The translations under genes and the position numbers were made by a program. The notes under the pieces were generated by a model, which saw only the letters and a program-made list of their open reading frames with translations, was not told the origin of the DNA and searched no databases. From Serripes groenlandicus (Eukaryota > Mollusca > Bivalvia > Cardiida > Cardiidae): a stretch of 64,000 nt of DNA. Shown piece after piece: positions 58,880 to 64,000 of the stretch (position 1 is the first letter of the stretch; every line of letters starts with the position of its first letter). The stretch lies in the NCBI GenBank assembly GCA_031761405.1, contig JASEVX010000003.1, forward strand, positions 15,366,973 to 15,430,972. The letters are read 5' to 3'.

Positions 58880-59999
58880 TGAGAGACGTCTAAAAAGTGA
58901 CGTCAGTGGTATACTTTGAGGTCTCGTAGTTTCCAAACTGTTTTAAATACGAACAAAATAAGAACAGAATCTTATTGGGCATATGATTAATTATGGTGAT
59001 GCACAATTTTGGGAGGAAATTCGAATATATTTGTTAGAGGCGCGTTCTACCTTAAGGTCAGTTTTCGCATAGCGCCGGTCATATTTAAATGGAATACCTG
59101 AACTATTTAATGGAGGAGCGAACGGGTGTGTGATCTCTTTAAACATTTAGACCAATATACTAGATCAATTCAGTCTGATCTGGATCTTCACTTTTCGTCA
59201 ATTAGTGACAGAAGAATTTTAAAGTAGTTAACACACCTTTTTCTCAAAATAAATATGTTTCTGAAGAGAAGCTAGTTTTGTTCTACACTTGTCATAAGTT
59301 AATTGTTGGTTAGGGCTATCAAATCAAGGATCGTGAGTTCAAATGCCAGCTCAGCCATTCTTTCTCTCCGATGATTTGACAAAAGTAACGTTTCTTTCCT
59401 AACTGTGTCCTTCAAAGTTCTCATTTAAACAATATGTAAAGTAGACCCTTAGGTAAAGTTCAGATTCAAGGGTCAAGCCGCAAAACAACAATGGAATATG
59501 AAGATTCAGACCACTTAAAGCACTTATACAGCTTATAAATATATCATTTTGAAATTGGCAATCTCACTGTTTTCATTCAACATTTACAACGGAAGACGGA
59601 GGTTTTGAAATATCAAAACGTTTGGTACAGGTTGGTTACGGTTTTGAATTGTATGTCTTGCCATTACACGAATCGGTTCCATACGCGTCGGCGAGCTCTA
59701 CCATAACACAGAAGGAGCATGTGGATTTTTCAAGTTGGACATCCCCGTCTACCGTTGTGAATTTGTCAAGTTTGACATCCCCGTCTACCGTTGTGGATTG
59801 AAAACAGTGAAGCTGACGCCAGATGGACAGAAGTGTTAACACATGCCATATTACGAATCGGGGACTTTGACCATACCACTTCATAAAAACGCGGAAAATA
59901 ATAGTAAACGCTCAAGTATGATGTTAACAAAATCAATGGAAAAGATAATTACAAAACTTATCAACATATCAACGTTCAATGAGACGACCCTTCAACTAT
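58880..59999. other. No gene recognised; SINE trace and a 36-bp duplication
   Basis: Decayed tRNA-like head with B box GTGAGTTCAAATGCCAGCTC and following TTCTTTCTCCGATGATTTGA (59330-59390). A 36-bp tandem pair (GACATCCCCGTCTACCGTTG, 59731-59802) gives TTVDGDVKLDK-like repeats in an 82-codon minus-strand frame of unknown meaning. Confidence 0.5.
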
Positions 60000-60000
60000 A

Positions 60001-60208
60001 ATATTAGATAACCATTTCCCACATACGACAAGTCAGCATCACACGACTCATCGAGACAAACATATGGACCTTCTCTATAAATGAAATTGTAAGTATTGAA
60101 TATTCTGTTGCAACATGAGAAATTGTGCATTATTAACAACATCTCTTTTTCCCTCTGTCATTACATCAAAAGTAATTTTCAGGTGCGTCAAAATCTTGGA
60201 AAGGGTTA
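60001..60208. mobile_element. CCCTTTCCC-family MITE copy
   Basis: TTTCCCACATACGACAAGTC to TCTTGGAAAGGGTTAAA with inner GAGAAATTGTGCATTATTAA. Confidence 0.65.
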
Positions 60209-60774
60209 AACAAAGAAACAAACAAACATCGCATGCATTTCTTGGTAATATCGATACCGTATCCATCTATTTGCGAGTACAGTGGTCCGAATGATCCTAG
60301 AGATCAGGCCCTGTCGCTCTCCCATTAAACAGTACTTAGTGATTCCATCTAAATATGACCGGCGCTCTGGAAAACCAACCTTAAGGCAATGGCTATGAGG
60401 GTATATCCAGACAAGCATGCGCATACGCACATTATGATCTGGTTCTTCATTGATCGCCAATGAGCCGCAGACTGTTTTATTAAAATTCTACCAATGACCG
60501 TCTGTTTAAATGAAATTTAATCTTTGTTTATAAATCTTGACTTGTAAAATTTAAATAAAGGATGGTTTGCCTAAAGCACCACTCATTTGTATAACTTGGC
60601 CAGGGGAAAATGATGATAACCGAACGGATTGAAAATTTCTGTAGTCTAGTCTATCTTTACTTTTTTAAAAATCGATATCTAAGGTCATAAAGGTGCTTTG
60701 TAAATTTCGTGTGAACCAATATTTTTACGAAATAATAACATCCTGACAAAAACACGGAAAAACTCTATAAATGA

Positions 60775-60893
60775 ACTTATAATTACTGAAAATAGTTGAA
60801 AACATTGTGGCAAAAGAAGAAATTGTTTGTTTTGAACAACTTCTCCTTGCTGCAGAGCCTACAGGAAGCGTCTGTATTAGGGAAAGGGTTAAT
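60775..60893. mobile_element. CCCTTTCCC-family MITE, half copy
   Basis: AACATTGTGGCAAAAGAAGA, ACTTCTCCTTGCTGCAGAGC, AGCGTCTGTATTAGGGAAAG. Confidence 0.65.
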
Positions 60894-61211
60894 CAGTGTG
60901 TGACTGTGTCTCCTACTTTGGTAGCTTTGTTGGGGTTTTAACTAAAGATGTTGTTGTTATGCCTTTAAATACCTAAACAGCTATAAATTTACAATGTATC
61001 ACACCTTAAGGCTTGGACGTTAAATCATATTCAGAAGTATGTGGTTCGAGATAAGACATTGAATCTAAGACAATGTTCACACCTAAAAACACGGGTGGTA
61101 AGATCTTCAGCCTTTTCAAAATTGTATTTTAGTATTCAATCTATTTACAATTTCTCTCATTCCATATGTTCATGTTACATTCTTTATGTATCAAAATCCA
61201 TCAAAGGGCTA

Positions 61212-61813
61212 CTAAATTGTTCCAAACTTCACATGTAATCACATGAGTGTAGTAATTCAATGGTAAGATGCTAATATTTTCCACATAATGTAAATTATGA
61301 TTCAAACTTTTGTAATCACACAGGAAACTTGTTATGCTTGTGCCGAAATGACAAACATTTGTTTCTAGCTATGTTTTTTATTTCAAGTATATTCAGTCCA
61401 CTTTACTTGTGGACGAAGAAGCACGAAAAACCTATTTCCTGTCCCTAATATGGCTTATTCTATACAGGAGACAACACCAGCAAGGATACCTCTTGTAAGA
61501 TGGGCAGTTGAACTAAATTGTTCCAAACTTCACATGTAATCACATGAGTGTAGTAATTCAATGGTAAGATGCTAATATTTTCCACATAATGTAAGTTATG
61601 ATTGAAACTTTTGTAATCACACAGGAAACTTGTTATGCTTGTGCCGAAATGACAAACATTTGTTTCTAGCTATGATTTTTATTTCAAGTATATTAAGTCC
61701 ACTTTTCTTGTGGCCGAAGAAGCACGAAAAACCTATTTCCTGTCCCTAATATGGCTTATTCTATACAGGAGACAACACCAGCAAGGATACCTCTTGTAAG
61801 ATGGGCAGTTGAA
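61212..61813 (+). repeat. Recent 301-bp tandem duplication
   Basis: Two adjacent copies from CTAAATTGTTCCAAACTTCA to GTAAGATGGGCAGTTGAA (61212-61512, 61513-61813) differ at about seven positions that I can see. Confidence 0.95.
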
Positions 61814-62215
61814 CTCAATGTCACGGTACAGGTCAATACAGAAAAAGATTGAGAGGCGTTAATTCCTCTCATGGAATGCGAATCTGAGTCATACCTTAAC
61901 TACACAGGCTAAATTGCCCCTCGTTAAGTGACCAATTATATACATATCACTTAGAATTCCGAAATTTCTAAATTAGTTTTTGCAGAGTGATATATTGATG
62001 GCTGAGAGAGTCTTTACTATAGCAGCTGAATTTTGTGCAACGGGTGATGAGCTTAACATTCAAGATTTCATTAAGGAAAGGAAACAACTTTCATAAGCAG
62101 AGACAAAAGAAACGTGATGGATATGATAACCGTATTTATGTATTGCGGTAGATCGTATCGACCAAGGGGGGTTCGAAGAAGAAGGGTGAAGTGAATGACA
62201 AGTCTGGCTGTGTGA

Positions 62216-62365
62216 AAGGACATTCTAATAAAATGTCAAGGACTCTTGTGGGCCAGTTTTGACCCACTTAGTCACTAATAAACATAACATGGACATTACA
62301 ATAAAATGTCAATGACTCTTGCGGGTCAAACTGACCCACTTAGTCCATAATAAACCGGACATTCA
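62216..62365 (+). repeat. ~75-bp tandem duplication
   Basis: Two copies of GGACATT..AATAAAATGTCA, 'actcttg.ggg.ca', 'tgacccacttagtc' and 'ataataaac'. Confidence 0.85.
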
Positions 62366-63289
62366 CTTCCCGTTCTGGGCGGACAAAGAAAAAAACCCGC
62401 CGCCGAAAGTGGGAGATGATTCAATATACAACAATATTTAACACAAATAATATACACGTTGCAGTATCCCACTAAAAGTATACCACAACTTAAAGATAAC
62501 AAGAACCAATTGCACCTGGTGGTGGAGGATGGGAGGAGGTGGATTTAAAATATTTTCCATGAGATTTATCCTCGATGCTGTCGTTCCGAGATATAATACA
62601 AGAGTGGAGAAGACTGCCAGCGATTGGCCCATACAGGCAACGTGATAGCCTCCTCTTTTGATTGGTTCCCGCTTGCATATACAAGAGGGGTGCAATTGAT
62701 TCCTGCAACCGAACTGACGTAGAGTTGTTCCAGGTATTAATCGAACAAGGTTATAGGTTATACACTTAATGCCCTACAATCCATAAATCATTTTATGTTG
62801 CATAAAATATCATTTATGTATTGCATCTTGGTGTCTTAGAGTGTTTATAGCTAAAAGCAAACAATATTTTGGTTATAAATCATTCAGAGGTTATTCAACC
62901 TTATAAAAAACACTTTCAACTTTCAACAAAAGCATTAGTGTTTAATGGGAGAAAACTCCAGTCTTATATATTCATCTGAAATTGTCCGCCCTGCAAGCCG
63001 ATCCGATTTACTTCCCTTTGGCCTAAATACCTCTACTCATTTTCAACTGAACCTGTAGCCGGGTATCACATTTGAACCCTTCTCTTGATCAATTCATGCA
63101 ACAACATTACGTCCAGTGTATAAATCCGTAAGCCGACGGTTTATGAGGTAAAAAGGTTGTACTGTTATAGGTGGATTGGTAAGCGTTCGTGCTATACACT
63201 GTTATTGAATGCTGGTATCCTCATACTAGCATTTTTAAATAAGTTAGTGCTTATTTAGGGAGCAGTACTATAAACAACATACTTTCTTA
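62366..63289. other. No gene recognised
   Basis: Two overlapping minus-strand frames (62438-62708) of 72 and 85 codons have no recognisable domain. Confidence 0.4.
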
Positions 63290-63515
63290 CATCTTTCCAA
63301 CAAACAGCAAATCTGCAGCAGACGACCGTGAGAACATGGTTACTAAAACCTGAAAATTCTCCGTAAAAGATTGCTTAATTCTTAAATAAAGTTGAAAACA
63401 TTGTGACCAAAAGGGAATTTGCTCATCATGAGCAATTTCAAATTTAGCCACAATGTTTTCAAAAGTCGTCTGCTGCTATTGCGTCAAAATGCGTCTTCAG
63501 GTGAGAAAGGGTTAA
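63290..63515. mobile_element. CCCTTTCCC-family MITE copy
   Basis: CATCTTTCCAACAAACAGCA, AACATTGTGACCAAAAGGGA with complement AATTTAGCCACAATGTTTTC, then GTCGTCTGCTGCTATTGCGT and GAGAAAGGGTTAA. The central GAGCAATTTC palindrome is intact. Confidence 0.75.
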
Positions 63516-63537
63516 GAAGAAGTAAAGATGTTGATCA

Positions 63538-64000
63538 AAATTATACTTTACGAATATATACATGTAGGTCTATAAGCTGATATAAATATTAAAATTATAC
63601 TTTACGAATATATACATGTATGTCTTTAAGCTGATATAAATATTAAAATTATACTTTACGAATATATACATGTAGGTCTATAAGCTGATATAAATATTAA
63701 AATTATACTTTACGAATATATACATGTAGGTCTATAAGCTGATATAAATATTAAAACTATACTTTACGAATGTATACATGTAGGTCTATAAGCTGATATA
63801 AACATTAAAATTATACTTAATGAATATATACATGTAGGTATATAAGTTGATATAAATATTAAAATTATACTTTACGAATATATACATGTAGGTCTATAAG
63901 CTGATATAAATATTAAAATTATACTTTACGAATATATACATGTAGGTCTATAAGCTGATATAAATATTAAAATTATACTTTACGAATATATACATGTAGG
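63538..64000 (+). repeat. 54-bp tandem repeat running off the window
   Basis: Units of AAATTATACTTTACGAATAT, 'atacatgtaggtctataagctgatataaatatt'. More than eight copies of nearly constant length and sequence. Confidence 0.95.

Noticed and set aside
60206..60460. 84-codon minus-strand gene
   Set aside because: Next to a MITE, no recognisable domain or splice structure; could be a relic but cannot be supported.
62438..62708. Two overlapping minus-strand small genes
   Set aside because: Mutually overlapping in different frames with no recognisable domain.

Overview
The window is eukaryotic, AT-rich, and looks like a repeat-dense intergenic stretch from a bivalve mollusc. The signs are tRNA-derived SINEs of the molluscan V-SINE (RUDI-like) type, LINE reverse transcriptases, many short elements made of ~170-bp internal repeats plus GACGGACG-rich tails, a TRIM-like B-box/beta-propeller gene with an uninterrupted coding exon, and canonical GT/AG splice signals. 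There are no operons, ribosome binding sites or CRISPR arrays. Species cannot be named from sequence alone.

The only well-supported intact host gene is the minus-strand B-box/beta-propeller gene (19928-21154). Other coding traces are remnants: a plus-strand LINE with RT and RNase H (about 1086-6800), a minus-strand CR1-like LINE (9345-16440), a nearly complete minus-strand LINE (35765-39125), a split mariner transposase, a P2X7-like-domain gene fragment with a plausible NRF1/CRE promoter (11405-12241), a PHD-like zinc-finger exon with a splice donor (8678-8780), and an orphan last exon (13339-13463, minus).

Layout. 1-7.0 kb: LINE-1 cut by a 759-bp TIR element with an 8-bp target duplication and by three Helentron-like short elements. 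7.05-16.72 kb: a 9.67-kb segment bounded by ~95-bp inverted repeats and a perfect 8-bp duplication; it contains a Helentron-like element, a zinc-finger exon, LINE-2, a mariner inside LINE-2, and foreign gene fragments inside the mariner. 16.7-23 kb: mostly unassigned, plus the TRIM-like gene. 23-29.5 kb: a 37-38-bp satellite with higher-order repeats, invaded by two Helentron-like elements. 31.4-31.7 kb: a GA tract. 33.2-35.7 kb: a tandem duplication whose second unit carries a SINE and foldback elements. 35.8-39.1 kb: LINE-3. 39-48 kb: Helentron-like elements, SINEs, minisatellites and a long palindrome. 48.65-50.1 kb: a 39-bp minisatellite open in several reading frames. 50-54.7 kb: palindromic MITEs, a SINE and another Helentron-like element. 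56.6-57.6 kb: a G-poor array. 58.6-64 kb: a full-length SINE, MITE copies, a recent 301-bp duplication, and a 54-bp array running off the window.

The interest lies in mobile-element structure rather than a pathway: several insertion events can be ordered from target duplications and from interrupted reading frames. Names given to non-autonomous elements are inferences from architecture; no database search was possible.
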